NCBI GenBank assembly: GCA_947172415.1
Contig: OX359192.1
Coordinates: forward strand, 6,016,501-6,080,500
Reading direction: 5' to 3'
DNA: 64,000 nucleotides
Origin: Chondrosia reniformis
Lineage: Eukaryota > Porifera > Demospongiae > Chondrillida > Chondrillidae
Below, in pieces: positions 45,701 through 59,400 of this stretch. The translations under genes were made by a program, and so were the position numbers. Numbering within the stretch: position 1 is the first letter of the stretch; each line of letters opens with the position of its first letter. A model generated the notes under the pieces. It did not search any database. It was given only the letters and a program-made list of their open reading frames with translations, and was not told the DNA's origin.

Positions 45701-48700
45701 TATGTGGACTTATGCAAGAAAGTAAGAAGGGCAATGAGGAAGGACAAGGAACAATGGCTGGATGGAATGATGAAGGACATGGAAGAGGACATGAGGCACA
45801 ACAGGCAAGACAGATTCTTCAAGAAGATGAAACGTCTGCTGAACAGCAGAGTGACACCAGTAGACACCATATTGGATGAAGATGGTCAACCAGTGCAGAA
45901 GGCAGAGGAAAAACTGTCACGATGGAGAAGGCATTTTCAAGAAGTACTGAATGTGGACAGTGCTATGAGTGAGGAAGCAGTAGCAGACCTAGAAGACAAC
46001 TCACATTTGGAGACACCAGAAGTGAATAGGGAGGAAGTTGAGAGGGCAGTAAAGAAGCTACAGAATAAGAAGGCAGGAGGGGATGACAGAATTGTAGCTG
46101 AACTTGTGAAGAATGGTGGTGAAGCAATGATTGACTGGATGATGGAGTTGGTACAGGAGGTGTGGAAGACAAGGCAGGTGCCACAGGAATGGAGGAATGC
46201 AACGCTGGTTCCAATCTACAAGAAGAGAGACAGAAGAGTGTGTGGCAACTACCGAGGAGTGTCCCTGCTTAGTGTCCCAGGGAAGGTACTGACCCTGATC
46301 TTGCTTGAGAGGTTGCAAGCCATCATTGAGCCCCAACTGATGGAAGCCCAGTGTGGCTTCAGGGAGGGACGTGGCACGGTGGACCAGATTTGGGTGACAA
46401 GACAAGTGGTGGAGAGAGCTGCGGAATACCACACCCCTGTGCTAATGTGTTTTGTGGACCTCACGAAAGCATATGACTCGGTGGATCGCAGTGCATTGAT
46501 GGCTGTTCTGAAATCGTACGGGGTGCCCCATCAACTAGTAGACATCATTCAGGCTCTCTACACTGGTACATGGTGTCAAGTCAGAACAGGGGACGGCACA
46601 TCAGAAGCCTTTGAAGTAAGATCGGGAGTAAGGCAAGGGTGTGTCCTGTCACCCCTACTGTTTAACTGTTTCATGGACAGGATCCTGAAGGAGATGACAG
46701 AAACACTGGGAGGTGGATTCCACATTGAGTATGCAACAGGTGGAGGTTTGTTCCTCTCATATCGGGACAAGACATCAGCCTCAAGCTGCGTCCAAGATGC
46801 ACTGTATGCTGACGACGTGACCTTGATTGCTGAAACTAGGAATGAGCTACAGCATATGATTACCACCCTGGACAAGGCATGTGAGCGATGGGGAATGCAC
46901 ATCAATGGCGAGAAGACAAAGATCCTCACAGTGGGTGAGACAGCCAATCAACCACCACTGAAGCTCAAAGGCCAGCAGCTAGAGGAAGTGGAATCCTTCC
47001 CCTACCTTGGGAGCGAAGTGTGTCAAACTGCCAAAGTAGAAAGAGAGGTGATGGTGAGACTGAGGAAGGCTGGTACAGTGTACCAGATGTGGAGATGGAA
47101 GGTTTTTCGAAGCCGTAATCTCAGCAAGACCACCAAGCTTCGTGCTCTCCGCACATTAGTGATGCCAATCCTTCTGTACGGTGCGGAGACATGGCCTGTC
47201 ACACAGCAAGACATCAGGAAGCTGAGGACCTTCCACATGAGATGCCTCCGTGACATCCTGGGAATCACACTGTGGGACATGCAAAGGAATGCTGACATCT
47301 TGAAGGTGACTGGAGAACTGCCAATTGATGAACAGCTGAGGAAGAAACGCCTGCAGTGGTTTGGTCATGTGAAGAGAATGCAAGATGAACGCCCCCAGAA
47401 GCAACTCTTGAAGTGCAGACCAAAAGGGAAGAAGAGACCACAAGGGGGAACCCCCCTGAGATGGATCGACCTCATCAGCAGAGACCTATCCAAGCTGACC
47501 AACTGGCAGGAGGTGGTGAAGGACCGTGCCACATGGCGAGCCGCTATCCACCACTCCTAATCTGCCACCATGTGATAGTATCCTGTTTCTAGATCCCGCC
47601 CAACATCCGCAATGGATAAGGAGTAAAGAGGAGGAGGTGTGTGTGTGTGTGTGTTTATCTTAAGCATTTTCATAATTTTATAGATGTATGCATTCTCAAC
47701 ACTTTCATCTCTCTATGAAATTTGTGCATAAAACTACGTATACAGAACAAGTAAAGTCTTGTCCTGTAGTGCATTGCATTTTATAATGTTCTTCCTTAGC
47801 TAAGTAGTTTAGAGATATTGGTAGTGTGTAGTAGTTAGTAACAAGTGGTTCCGCCCACCCCTCACCTCTAGGCCATGCCTGATGGATCTGTCATACTGAT
47901 GCAAGCTTGTGGTCACAACCCAACTGGTTGCGACCCTTCACAGGACCAGTGGATTGCCCTGTCTCGTATTTGCAAGGTCAGACAACACTCATGTTAAATA
48001 AGAATAGGACCGGCTGACAAGACCTTGTGATGTACTTTTGTATGCCACCACTTTCATCTTTAGGAGAAGAGGCATCTAGTTGTGTTTGATGTTGTTTACC
48101 AAGGATTCTCGACGGGAACATTAGATGGTGATGTATTTGGAGTCAGACAGATGGCTAGAGATGGAAACCAAATTATCATGTCCTATTCCTTTTCCAAAAA
48201 TCTTGGTCTCTATGGTAAGGAGGTGGAGGCACTCAGTAATCATTGTCTCTTTAAGATGGTTCATCTTTAATATTTTGAACAACTAGAGACACTGTTTGTT
48301 TCTTGAGAATCGGACGTTTTGACCCTGGGGTCTTCTTCAGCGACTAAAGGCTCTAAACATCCGATTCTCCAGATGCTCAAAAGACTAAAGATGAACCATC
48401 TCAAAGATAAGTTTGGCACAGTTAGAAGAAATTCCAATCATCCAATGGTCAATTTGTTGTTCTAGGGGAACGCACTGGTTGCCTGCTTGTGCTGACTGCC
48501 TCCAAAGAGGAGGTCGCAGCTGTAGAATCACAGCTTAAAATTATTATCCGCCCCCTTTGGTCCAACCCACCTATACATGGGGCAAGGATTACTACAAAGA
48601 TTTTGAATAATCCACAGCTCTGTGAAGAATGGTATTACACTTGGTCAGAATAACATTTATTTTCACTTTAAGATGTTTTATTTATTTTAGGCAAATAGAA

Positions 48701-49207
48701 CTGAAAAAAATGGCTGATCAGGTGAATGAGATGAGGGAAACGTTTGCTGTAGAGTTGAAATCAGCAGGTTTGCTAGTTGGGAGTTTGTACCAACAATTTA
48801 TCCTGCATACATTAATGTATATTGTCTATGCTTGTAAGAGTGTCAAATAGCCTGGAATTGTTTTAGTCTATGTGTTTTTGTAGGAGTGTCAGATAGCCTT
48901 GAACTAGGGCAAAATACTTCTTTTTTTTTTTCTACGTAGGTTCCACAAAAGACTGGTCGTTTATCAAGAAGCAGCAAGGATGGTTTGCATACATAGGACT
49001 AACTGAAGCACAGGTATTAAAACTAGAGTAGCACTGACAGTGTGTTCACAATGAAGTCAGTAACATTATATTAAACGTTCTTAGGTGCTGCAAATGCAAG
49101 AAGAGCGAGGCATCTACGTTCAGAAAAGTGGTCGCATCCCAATTGTAAAATTGAACCCCACAAATGTTAAGCAGGTGGCTGAAGCAATCACTCAAGTTAC
49201 GAATTAG
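42741..49207 (+). CDS. GOT1: Aspartate aminotransferase (GOT1-like)
   Basis: PLP enzyme that interconverts aspartate and glutamate with their 2-oxo acids. Exons 42741-42899, 43248-43370, 43439-43498, 43800-43870, 43950-44037, 47872-47976, 48064-48214, 48466-48631, 48691-48767, 48940-49013, 49085-49207; about 398 residues. Landmarks: DKINLAIGTF, LGYPAFRAAV, the cofactor-phosphate segment SAQTISGTGALRI, CGHNPTG with the cofactor-contacting Asn, VFDVVYQGF with the Asp that pairs with the pyridine nitrogen, SYSFSKNLGLYGER with the Schiff-base Lys, and SGRIPIVKLNP with the substrate-binding Arg. No mitochondrial presequence, so the cytosolic form is likely. Intron 5 (3.8 kb) holds a LINE and intron 7 a foldback element; both splice junctions remain intact. 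Confidence 0.92.
44234..47640 (+). mobile_element. Non-LTR retrotransposon (APE-RT LINE) in GOT1 intron 5
   Basis: A nearly full-length element in the same orientation as the host gene. An N-terminal AP-endonuclease region (TWNVRTLRG, TETHLAGEG, VYAPTNQS, DSDHRLVIVSL) precedes an RT core: VPIYKKRD, NYRGVSLL, CGFREGRGTVDQI, FVDLTKAYDSV, GVRQGCVLSPLLF and the YADD box, then a C-terminal WFGHVKRMQDERPQKQLL region ending at 47560. The endonuclease region is broken by two single-base frame losses, around 45075-45110, so this copy is inactive although the RT half (from about 45146) is open for 800 codons. Both ends abut (TG)n runs (44213-44233 and 47637-47654), consistent with insertion in a microsatellite or a TG-type 3' tail as in RTE-like clades. 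Confidence 0.88.
48238..48440. mobile_element. Foldback (MITE-like) element F, copy in GOT1 intron 7
   Basis: Left end TTTAAGATGGTTCATCTTTA has its inverted partner in TAAAGATGAACCATCTCAAA at the right end. Inside, GAGAATCGGACG and CATCCGATTCTC flank the core TTTTGACCCTGGGGTCTTCTTCAG. The right flank (CACAGTTAGAAGAAATTCC) is shared with the other copies. The next GOT1 acceptor starts just 25 bp downstream. Confidence 0.75.
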
Positions 49208-49301
49208 CAGAACAAAAGATAGCATTATAGTCTAAATTATAAGTATTAATAGGGCGTCAAATGTGAATTGACTCGTTTCCATGGATAGAGTTCATTGAAA
49301 A

Positions 49302-50293
49302 ATGTCGGCAAGTAGTAGTTCATCGTCCATTTCGGGATATCCATGCAGTGTTCTTCCACGACAAGTCCAGAATCGGCCGTTTCCTTGCGAATGGACTATG
49401 GTTAAAGAAGTTAATGCTGAATACTGCGATCCGCTATCCGTCAGTATATAACTTATGTAAACTGACCATCATGATCAACAACCAACCAATCTCGAATATT
49501 TCCCATCGTATTGATATGCTATAGCTATAGATAATTGAATTGGGTTAGTTTACATATATTTCTAAGGGAAAGTACGCAGGGAGCATTGCTGTGGCAATTG
49601 TAGCTCAGTAGCAGAGCACTTGTACACGTGATTTAATCATGGTTTAATCCATGCAGCTGTCTCAGGTTTAAATTCAAAACAATTGCTTCTATTCTGTGCT
49701 ATAAGGATTAAACAGTTGTGGTCTGACTATCACATAGATTATTGATATGTATATGAAATGTATACAATACTAGCTAAAACTTTAATTCCACAGGCCAAGG
49801 TAAAAGGCATGCAGAACCAAATCAACTCTTTAAGCCAACAATTTGTGAGTTGTATAGATGTATTTAGTTAATGGATTTAAGTAGTATATTGCATGACAGG
49901 TTATTATTGGAGAAGCAGTCGATGCTGACTCGTGTAGCTTGTTTAAATTAGGGTGTATATATGAATTTTCTGAATCACCATTTTCCTACAATGTGGGTCT
50001 GTTTAGGTAGGTAGGGAACATTTGCCCCCTCTTAAAAATATTTTGCCCCCCCCCCCCCCCCCCACCTCAAAGAAATTACTAAATCTTAATAGCAAACAAT
50101 CATTGAACTATGTTGCTCCTACAAAAGTTATCGCATTTTGTAATATTTTTAAAACATGGTTATCAAGAGTAGATGTAACGTATGGTATTATACTATGGGA
50201 AATTAGATTTTAAAATGATTTTTGCAGTCTGATCAAACATGTATCCTGAAAAGTGTGCAAGAAGACCTCAAGAGTAAGAAGGATAGTGAATAG
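49302..50293 (+). CDS. Small protein of about 84 residues, family not recognised
   Basis: Three exons (49302-49439, 49794-49844, 50228-50293), all phase 0 with good splice motifs, encode a Ser-rich start, FPCEWTMVKEVNAEYC, then a short amphipathic helix KGMQNQINSLSQQFSDQTCI and a charged C-terminus SVQEDLKSKKDSE. The helix could be a small coiled coil, as in short adaptor subunits, but no family was identified. Start is the first ATG after GOT1, 95 bp past its stop. A SINE lies in intron 1 and an 18-C run in intron 2. The reality of this gene rests on the three consistent exon joins. Confidence 0.5.
49575..49690 (+). mobile_element. tRNA-derived SINE, copy 2
   Basis: Shares the leader GGGAGCATTGCTGTGGCAAT with the copy at 12.2 kb. 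A box TAGCTCAGTAGCAGAGC (49601-49617); weaker B box GGTTTAAATTC (49665-49675). It carries an extra GATTTAATCATGGTTTAATC duplication between the boxes. In intron 1 of the small unknown gene. Confidence 0.65.
50046..50063. repeat. 18-nt poly(C) tract
   Basis: An unbroken run of C in otherwise AT-rich intron sequence; could be length-polymorphic or an assembly-sensitive site. Confidence 0.8.
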
Positions 50294-50427
50294 TTCAGAG
50301 ATTGGTTGAAACCTTTGATAAAATGATTACTAAACAGAAACAAATGCTTTATTCTGTTAAATACATACAGTTTGTCTATTTTATATATATTTGGTTAAGT
50401 ACACACAGTAAATCTGATTTTACTTTT

Positions 50428-51563
50428 CTAGTTAATTTGTTTTTCAGTAATGGCTATGTATTCACAATCACTCTTTTGGTAAGTTTCCAAGGGTTTGTTG
50501 TAAAAGTGTTTGAATCCAAACTCAGACAACCTTTCTTGAACTTGTGTGTTATATTTTCTCATGAATTCGGTTGTGTTCCTTGCCAGCACAAATAGAGTGA
50601 CTGATGCATCATCAGTTACAACAGAGTATTGGTACTTGCCGTCTGGTCCATATGTATCAGGACCAAGCAATACTACCCAATCTGAAGAAATGAGAAAAAA
50701 GAGAACTCTCCAACTGTATAATTTCCACTTTTTAATAAGGATTACTTCATAAATAGATACATACACAATTATCTATGTTCACTAATACTTAAATTGACAA
50801 TTCTTAGATTATGACATATATGCATACATACATACATACATGTCATCAGTTGTAGGTGTACTATATCACTGTAAAATACAGCAGAGGTGTAAATTCTTAG
50901 GTTAATATGAATCTTTTAATTACTGTTAGCAAGCTCCCCCCACAAGAGATCTGGTTACAAGTTGGTTATAGGTCTGATTTCATGATCTAACCATATACAG
51001 CTCACGGTAGTGTGGTAATGCAGTCTGATATGAAACTAACATGAGCCCTTAAAAGGTACTCCTTGTAGGTCAACCACTAGCTTCCCTTGAACACTAGGGT
51101 CAGGCCTGTATGCATAGCCCAATATTTTCTTCAATTCGCCTTTAGGTGAACCAACTCGTTCAGCATTCCGAACCGAAAGGCTACCATTTGGAAAAAGGCC
51201 ATCTATACAAAAATGGAATAATGCATGAAAGACTACTTTGATATAGGAATCCAAAGTGTATTTCCTTACAATCAGCAGTGTCACAAACGCCATTTCTTTC
51301 AAAAGTCTCTTGAACAGCGAAATCATCGTACATCTAAGAGTCACGCATGCATACATATACGAAGGACAAGATGTTACAGTATAATATAATTGTAATCCTA
51401 TTCATGATATATATAGACTAGCTACCTGATACCATCTTCCGAGATACTTTGTTATGTTGAGTTTTGGGACCGTTGGTATGGATCCCGCTGCAAATCCAAA
51501 CGTTAGGAGGAGAGATAGGTAGAGCAAAAAGGGACCACTAGATTTGGAGTTTCCAGCGCGCAT
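50428..51563 (-). CDS. Secreted lipocalin, apolipoprotein D/Blc-like
   Basis: Lipocalins are beta-barrel carriers of small lipophilic molecules. Four minus-strand exons (51426-51563, 51270-51333, 51041-51202, 50428-50681) give about 205 residues. The N-terminus has a signal peptide (basic start, then GPFLLYLSLLLTFGFAAG). The conserved lipocalin motif 1 is NITKYLGRWYQMYDD. Later segments follow the ApoD pattern: FERNGVCDTADYGLFPNGSL, GYAYRPDPSVQGKLVV, SYWVVLLGPD and YQYSVVTD (motif 2-like). Cysteines at VCDTAD and at the C-terminal KSDC could pair, and there are sequons (NIT, NGS, NTT). The exon 3 donor is taken as GTTAGT because it yields SYWVVLLG; an earlier GTACCT would break the pattern. 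It converges on the preceding small gene. Confidence 0.85.
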
Positions 51564-53499
51564 GATAAGGAGCTAGAAACTTAGAACTATATATAATGCT
51601 AGTACATAAATCAGTCACATGTGACTGTTATATAACTGATTGTAATCATTGCTAAACCCGCGGCCGCAGAATCCATGCTCTGGTCATGTCGTGTGGTGGG
51701 TAATCATTTTAGTTTGTATTTAGTGTATTATACTGCCTGTTCTAATTCTATGGTTGGCGCGCATTAACATTATAATCCTGATACAATAAATTCAGCCAGT
51801 ATAATAGTCATTCTTAAAGTAGCTGACCAACAAATTCCTACAAGTTAAACCAATTTTAGTAGTAATAGCTGTAAAAATCATTTAAAAGTATTGTATGTGG
51901 GATGTTTGGTATCTGTTATGATTTAACAATTTGCACATTGTATCAGGAGGTGTCTTGTACTTGCTTATATGAGAAATCTTCTGTGAATTGCATCCTACAC
52001 TATAGATGTCATATGCCAACCTCTATATGTCTATAAATTCAAATCATTCCGTCTAAGTCTGTGCCAGGTAGCTCTGGTACAAAAGAACTAAGATTTCTGG
52101 AACTCAATGCAAGGAATGTATATATTATAATTCTACTGCCCACATATGTCTACAGGGTTTACTTTGATGTAGATCTTTTTATGTATTCAACTATGTATAC
52201 TACAGTGATTTTCCATAGTATATCTAGCCTTTGCACAAGTATTGTGCAATTAACTCCTGTGAGCGCTCAATCTCACTTATATATAGACTGCAGCCTCCAT
52301 CTTCACTTATTATATTAAACTACAAATGTCTTCACCTGTGGTGGATTAATAAGCTTAAGACATGTACAGTCATCCAAAGCTCACCATCAGAAGTGCACCA
52401 CAAGGAGGGCGATTCAGCTGTCTGTGGTTTATTTGAGGATTTTTCCATCTTTGAATGACAGTCACTAGAGGCAATCACTGGTTGCCATTTTTAATAGGAC
52501 TTCCCTGGGGCCCCTGGGCCAGCTAAGATGAGACCTTGGTCCCTTAGCTGTTTTGATGTAATATGAATATGCTTGGGTGTAATATGCTTCAGTGCATGGT
52601 TTTCCATATATAGTAAACCTGCATGAATCTACTTCTATAGCTGGTTGCAAATCATTGTTACATTCTATTATATGTTTCTGCTTAATTGTATAAGTTTCCT
52701 GATTTTGAGTCACTGTTATTATTGATGCCTTCCTTTGATAAACCATGCAATCGCAATTTTACAAGAATTATTGCAAAGTTTAACAAAGATACATAATATT
52801 AAATAAAGATTAATGGTATAGCATACATGGGAATGGATTTTGGTATGTGCACTTCATGCAGGTAAAATTCAAAAATACAAATTCTCATTTGACGTGTATT
52901 TTTGAATTTAAATGATTCATGAACATAAACAAATTAATCAATTGTTTTAGTTAATATATGTATTGTGTAATGTGTCAACTTGAAGTTAACATTTTATATC
53001 TATTAGGTCATTTAAATGAACCATTAATTGTACGCAGAGGTTGTTTGCTGTAATTTTGACCCCTCTAATGTATTTTGGCCTCAAATTCAAGCTAAAGTGC
53101 ACCTGCATGCATGTCCATAGTAACATGAATGGATGATTTGATATGGCATATATGGTCCAGCCCTTAGCCTGCAGCTGTCTTATGATCTGCATGACACCAT
53201 GCTGGTGTCTACACATCCTTTCTCACATAAATGTATACGGATTCACTTCCATATATTATTATACGGATTCACTTCCGTATCAGTCTCGCAGTACCACAGA
53301 CCTGGTGCTTTTGTAAGTGGTGCTTTTGATCGAAGTGCCTGTCCACGAAGCACACGGGCGATTATGTTAGAGCCCTAATCGTCTACTACCTAACGCTATA
53401 AAGCAGAAGAAATGCGGCCGCATGTACAGTACAGCTTGTAAAGAGTTATAAGAGACGAAAAAATTATAAATTATATTGCGTTCTCCAGGTGAACGTAAA
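51564..53499. other. Intergenic region, no gene recognised
   Basis: About 1.9 kb between the divergent starts of the lipocalin and the EGF gene. Short open frames on both strands show no domain or splice structure. A local GC-rich patch (CCCTGGGGCCCCTGGGCC, about 52504-52521) and a NotI-type GCGGCCGC (51660-51667; GCGGCCGC again near 53412) stand out from the AT-rich background without an assigned role. Confidence 0.5.
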
Positions 53500-56400
53500 A
53501 TGCTGCGAAATCTAAAATTTCCTTTGTTTAGAAAGATCCCTCTGTTGACAATCTCAATATTTCTTCCTTTGCTATTTCGTGATGCTATAGGGCGTAAGTG
53601 TATACAACCATTATAGAAATACGGCACCTATGCTTATTTTCTACGTAAATTTTATTTAGTTGGATAGTATAATTTCACCGTATTAAACTGTATTTTTATT
53701 ACTGTAATAGTTTTCACCCTCTGTAATTAACTACGCTAAAAATATAGCATATATAGCTGATGAGTACTACTGTACGTCAGTTATATAGCGTGCATGCATG
53801 TCCCTAGTGGAGCAAAAGAAGAAAGAGAAGACTCCTGTATCCTCATCCAAAGTTCTCACCAGGTTTAGTTCCCAATAGACTTGTTAATTTATTAAGAATA
53901 GGCATATAGGATGTATATAGGAAAGTGGTGTATTATAGATTATTCATGTGTGATGTATATATATACTCCTTTTGTATGAGCTATATATGGCTGTGAATTA
54001 CATATATATGTATTCTACATATATAGAAACGCCAGAGCCACCACTTTGTAGCAGCAATGATGAATGTCAGAATGGAGGTACCTGTCACGTTGATGATACG
54101 TGTGTTTGCTCTGCTGGATTCACAGGAACATATTGTGCCATGGGTGGGTTGCATTGATGGGCATGTATATACGCCCAACTATTTACTAGTACTTGTATCA
54201 TTTGATTGGAACAGAAAATATATTGTCTGCAACTTGTATATATACGTATACACATGTATATCCCATTGTTCTATGTTGATAAATTAATTTATTTTCTGTA
54301 CAGTGTTACATGGGGCAAAGGCCCTAATGTGCTATGCACATGCATGCATATGCATGGTGCACTTAAATAATAATAGTATATTCAAGACTCTTTGTATATA
54401 GCTACAGTACGTAGTGATTAGAAATACATTACCACTTTTTTGAGTGTAACACCAAACGAGTGTAGCATAGTAATGTATTTCTAATCACTATATATATGAT
54501 ATAGGGATTGTTTGTTGTGTTCATTGAGAATAGTATAGCAAAATAAAGTCACTTTTTCAGAAAAAAGACGTTTTGACCCAGAGGTCTTCATAAGCAATGC
54601 ATTATATCTATTGTTTGGCTAAATATGTAAAATTTACCATTATGTATTGTACATGGCTCTCTATTATATATATATGAATACACTTTAAATGTGCAGATAT
54701 AAATGAATGTGACATGATCAATGGAGGATGCGAGCAAATCTGTACCAACACTTTTGGAAGTCGAACTTGTTCGTGCAATCCTGGATACACTCCAAACAGG
54801 AGAAATTGTGACAGTATGTTTTTCTTTATTGCTTACAGTAAATTAATTACCTTTATTGACACTTGGGTATTAATGCTTCATTTATATAATAAATCTTCCT
54901 TGTAAGCAAAGTAACTATCTTTATTGACTGATGGATGATGGTGCCATTTGCAACATGTAGCATACCATTTTGAAAGATGTTAACGTTCTGTATACAAATT
55001 GTTGAAAAATAAACTAGTAACATTCAAAATCTAACTTTAGATATTAATGAATGTGACACCGATAATGGAGGATGCAGTCAGGTTTGCACTGATAATGAAG
55101 GATCATTTGTCTGTTCGTGTAACACTGGCTACGAGTTAGATGCCGATGGAACAACATGCAATAGTAAGGTTTTAAATTGTCAGTGCTTCAAATACATATA
55201 TTGATGGATCACTATATACGTATATGTATGACAAAACAATTATATATATATTATACAATAATTACAATAAATTTTCTAAATTGTATTCATTGTATATAGA
55301 TATTAATGAATGTGACACTGATAACGGAGGATGCAGTCAAGTTTGCACCGATAATGATGGATCATTTGTCTGTTCATGTAACACTGGCTATGAGTTAGAT
55401 GCCGATGGGACAACATGCAATGGTAAGCCTATAACTTGTCAGTGCTTCAAATGCATATATTAATGGATCCCTACGTATATGTGTGACAAGGCAATTGCAT
55501 TATATTCTAAATTGTATACATTGCAGATATTAATGAATGTGACACCAATAATGGAGGATGCAGTCAGGTTTGCACCGATAATGATGGATCATTTGTCTGT
55601 TCATGTAACACTGGCTATGAGTTAGATGCCGATGGGACAACATGCAATGGTAAGACTATATAACTTGTCAGTGCTTCAAATCCATATATATATATATATA
55701 TGTATTAATGGATCCTTCCATGGAAAATCAATAATAACACATAGGTATTAATTATTATAGATTTACTATATATAACTCATATACATTGCAGATATTAATG
55801 AATGTGACACCGATAATGGAGGATGCAGTCAGGTTTGCACTGATAATGATGGATCATTTGTCTGTTCATGTAACACTGGCTATGAGTTAGATGCCGATGG
55901 GACAACATGCAATGGTAAGACTATATAACTTGTCAATGCTTTGAATACATATATATTATAATGGATCCCTACATATTTGTATGACAAGATAATTTTATAC
56001 ACATTAATTACAATAAATTTTCTAAATTATATTCATTGTATATAGATATTAATGAATGTGACACTGATAATGGAGGATGCAGTCAAGTTTGCACCGATAA
56101 TGATGGATCATTTGTCTGTTCATGTAACACTGGCTATGAGTTAGATGCCGATGGGACAACATGCAATGGTAAGCCTATAACTTGTCAGTGCCTCAAATGC
56201 ATATATTAATGGATCCCTACGTATATATATGACAAGGCAATTGCATTATATTCTAAATTGTATACATTGCAGATATTAATGAATGTGACACCGATAATGG
56301 AGGATGCAGTCAGGTTTGCACCGATAATGATGGATCATTTGTCTGTTCATGTAACACTGGCTATGAGTTAGATGCCGATGGGACAACATGCAATGGTAAG

Positions 56401-59400
56401 CCTATATAACTTGTCAGTGCTATGACAAGGCAATTATTTTACACATTAATTATGATTGATCATCTAAATTTAATACATTGCAGATATTGATGAATGTGGC
56501 ACCGATAATGGAGGATGTAGTCAGGTTTGCACCGATAATGATGGATCATTTGTCTGTTCATGTAACACTGGCTATGAGCTAGATGCCGATGGGACAACAT
56601 GCAATGGTAATCCTATAACTTATCAGTGCTTCAAATATATATATTAATGGATCCCTATATGTATGACAAGGCAATTATTTTACACATAAATTACAATTGA
56701 TTATTTATAAATTTTATACATTGCAGATATTGATGAATGTGGTACCGATAATGGAGGATGCAGTCAGGTTTGCACCGATAATGATGGATCATTTGTCTGT
56801 TCATGTAACACTGGCTATGAGTTAGATGCCGATGGGACAACATGCAATGGTAAGCCTATATAACTTGTCAGTGCTATGACAAGGCAATTATTTTACACAT
56901 TAATTATGATTGATCATCTAAATTTAATACATTGCAGATATTGATGAATGTGGCACCGATAATGGAGGATGTAGTCAGGTTTGCACCGATAATGATGGAT
57001 CATTTGTCTGTTCATGTAACACTGGCTATGAGCTAGATGCCGATGGGACAACATGCAATGGTAATCCTATAACTTATCAGTGCTTCAAATATATATATTA
57101 ATGGATCCCTATATGTATGACAAGGCAATTATTTTACACATAAATTACAATTGATTATTTATAAATTTTATACATTGCAGATATTGATGAATGTGGTACC
57201 GATAATGGAGGATGCAGTCAGGTTTGCACCGATAATGATGGATCATTTGTCTGTTCATGTAACACTGGCTATGAGTTAGATGCCGATGGGACAACATGCA
57301 ATGGTAAGCCTATAACTTATCAGTGCTTCAAATGCATATATTAATGGATCCCTACGTATATGTGTGACAAGGCAATTGCATTATATTCTAAATTGTATAC
57401 ATTGCAGATATTAATGAATGTGACACCGATAATGGAGGATGCAGTCAGGTTTGCACCGATGATGATGGATCATTTGTCTGTTCATGTAACACGGGCTATG
57501 AGTTAGATGCCGATGGGACAACATGCAATGGTAAGTCTATATAACCTGCAAGTGCTTCAAATCCATATATATATATATATGTATTAATGGATCCTTCCAT
57601 GGAAAATTAATAATAACACATATGTATTAATTATTATAGATTTATTATATATAACTCATATACATTGCAGATATTAATGAATGTGACACCGATAATGGAG
57701 GATGCAGTCAGGTTTGCACTGATAATGATGGATCATTTGTCTGTTCATGTAACACTGGCTATGAGTTAGATGCCGATGGAACAACATGCAATGGTAAGTC
57801 TATATAACTTGTCAGTGCTATGACAAGGCAATTATTTACACATTAATTATGATTGATCATCTAAATTTAATACATTGCAGATATAGATGAATGTGGCACC
57901 GATAATGGAGGATGCAGTCAGGTTTGCACCGATAATGATGGATCATTTGTCTGTTCATGTAACACTGGCTATGAGTTAGATGCCGATGGGACAACATGCA
58001 ATGGTAAGTCTATATAACCTGCCAGTGCTTCAAATCCATATATTAATGAATCCCTATATGTATGACAAGGCAATTACTTTACACATTAATTACAATTGAT
58101 TATCTAAATTTTATACATTGCAGATATTGATGAATGCGAGACTGATAATGGAGGATGTAGTCAGGTTTGCACCGATAATGATGGATCATTTGTCTGTTCA
58201 TGTAACCCTGGCTATGAGTTAGATGCCGATGGGACAACATGCAATGGTAAGTCTATATAACTTGTCACTGCTTCAAATACACATACTTACTAATGGATCC
58301 TTATATAAAAAATCAATAATAACACATATGAATTAATTATTATAGATTTACTATATATAACTCGTATACATTGCAGATATTGATGAATGTGGCACCGATA
58401 ATGGAGGATGCAGTCAGGTTTGCACCGATGATGATGGATCATTTGTCTGTTCATGTAACACTGGCTATGAGTTAGATGCCGATGGGACAACATGCAATGG
58501 TAAGCCTATAACTTGTCAGTGCTTCAAATCCATATATTAATGAATCCCTATATGTATGACAAGGCAATTACTTTACACATTAATTACAATTGATTATCTA
58601 AATTTTATACATTGCAGATATTGATGAATGTGGCACCGATAATGGAGGATGCAGTCAGGTTTGCACTGATAATGATGGATCATTTGTCTGTTCATGTAAC
58701 ACTGGCTATGAGTTAGATGCCGATGGGACAACATGCAATGGTAAGTCTATATAACCTGCAAGTGCTTCAAATCCATATATTAATGAATCCCTATATGTAT
58801 GACAAGGCAATTATTTTACACATTAATTACAATTGATTATTTATAAATTTTATACATTGCAGATATTGATGAATGCGAGACTGATAATGGAGGATGTAGT
58901 CAGGTTTGCACTGATAATGATGGATCATTTGTCTGTTCATGTAACACTGGCTATGAGTTAGATGCCGATGGGACAACATGCAATGGTAAGTCTATATAAC
59001 TTGTCAGTGCTATGACAAGGCAATTATTTTACACATTAATTATGATTGATCATCTAAATTTAATACATTGCAGATATAGATGAATGTGGCACCGATAATG
59101 GAGGATGCAGTCAGGTTTGCACTGATAATGATGGATCATTTGTCTGTTCATGTAACACTGGCTATGAGTTAGATGCCGATGGGACAACATGCAATGGTAA
59201 GTCTATATAACTTGTCAGTGCTATGACAAGGCAATTATTTTACACATTAATTATGATTGATCATCTAAATTTAATACATTGCAGATATAGATGAATGTGG
59301 CACCGATAATGGAGGATGCAGTCAGGTTTGCACCGATAATGATGGATCATTTGTCTGTTCATGTAACACTGGCTATGAGTTAGATGCCGATGGGACAACA

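Noticed and set aside
45328-45870. Minus-strand frames of up to 180 codons opposite the LINE
   Set aside because: Antisense of the RT ORF with low-complexity Ser/Leu/Phe composition; no domain.
52465-52746. 93-codon minus-strand frame in the intergenic region
   Set aside because: No recognisable domain, no splice partners and ordinary intergenic composition.
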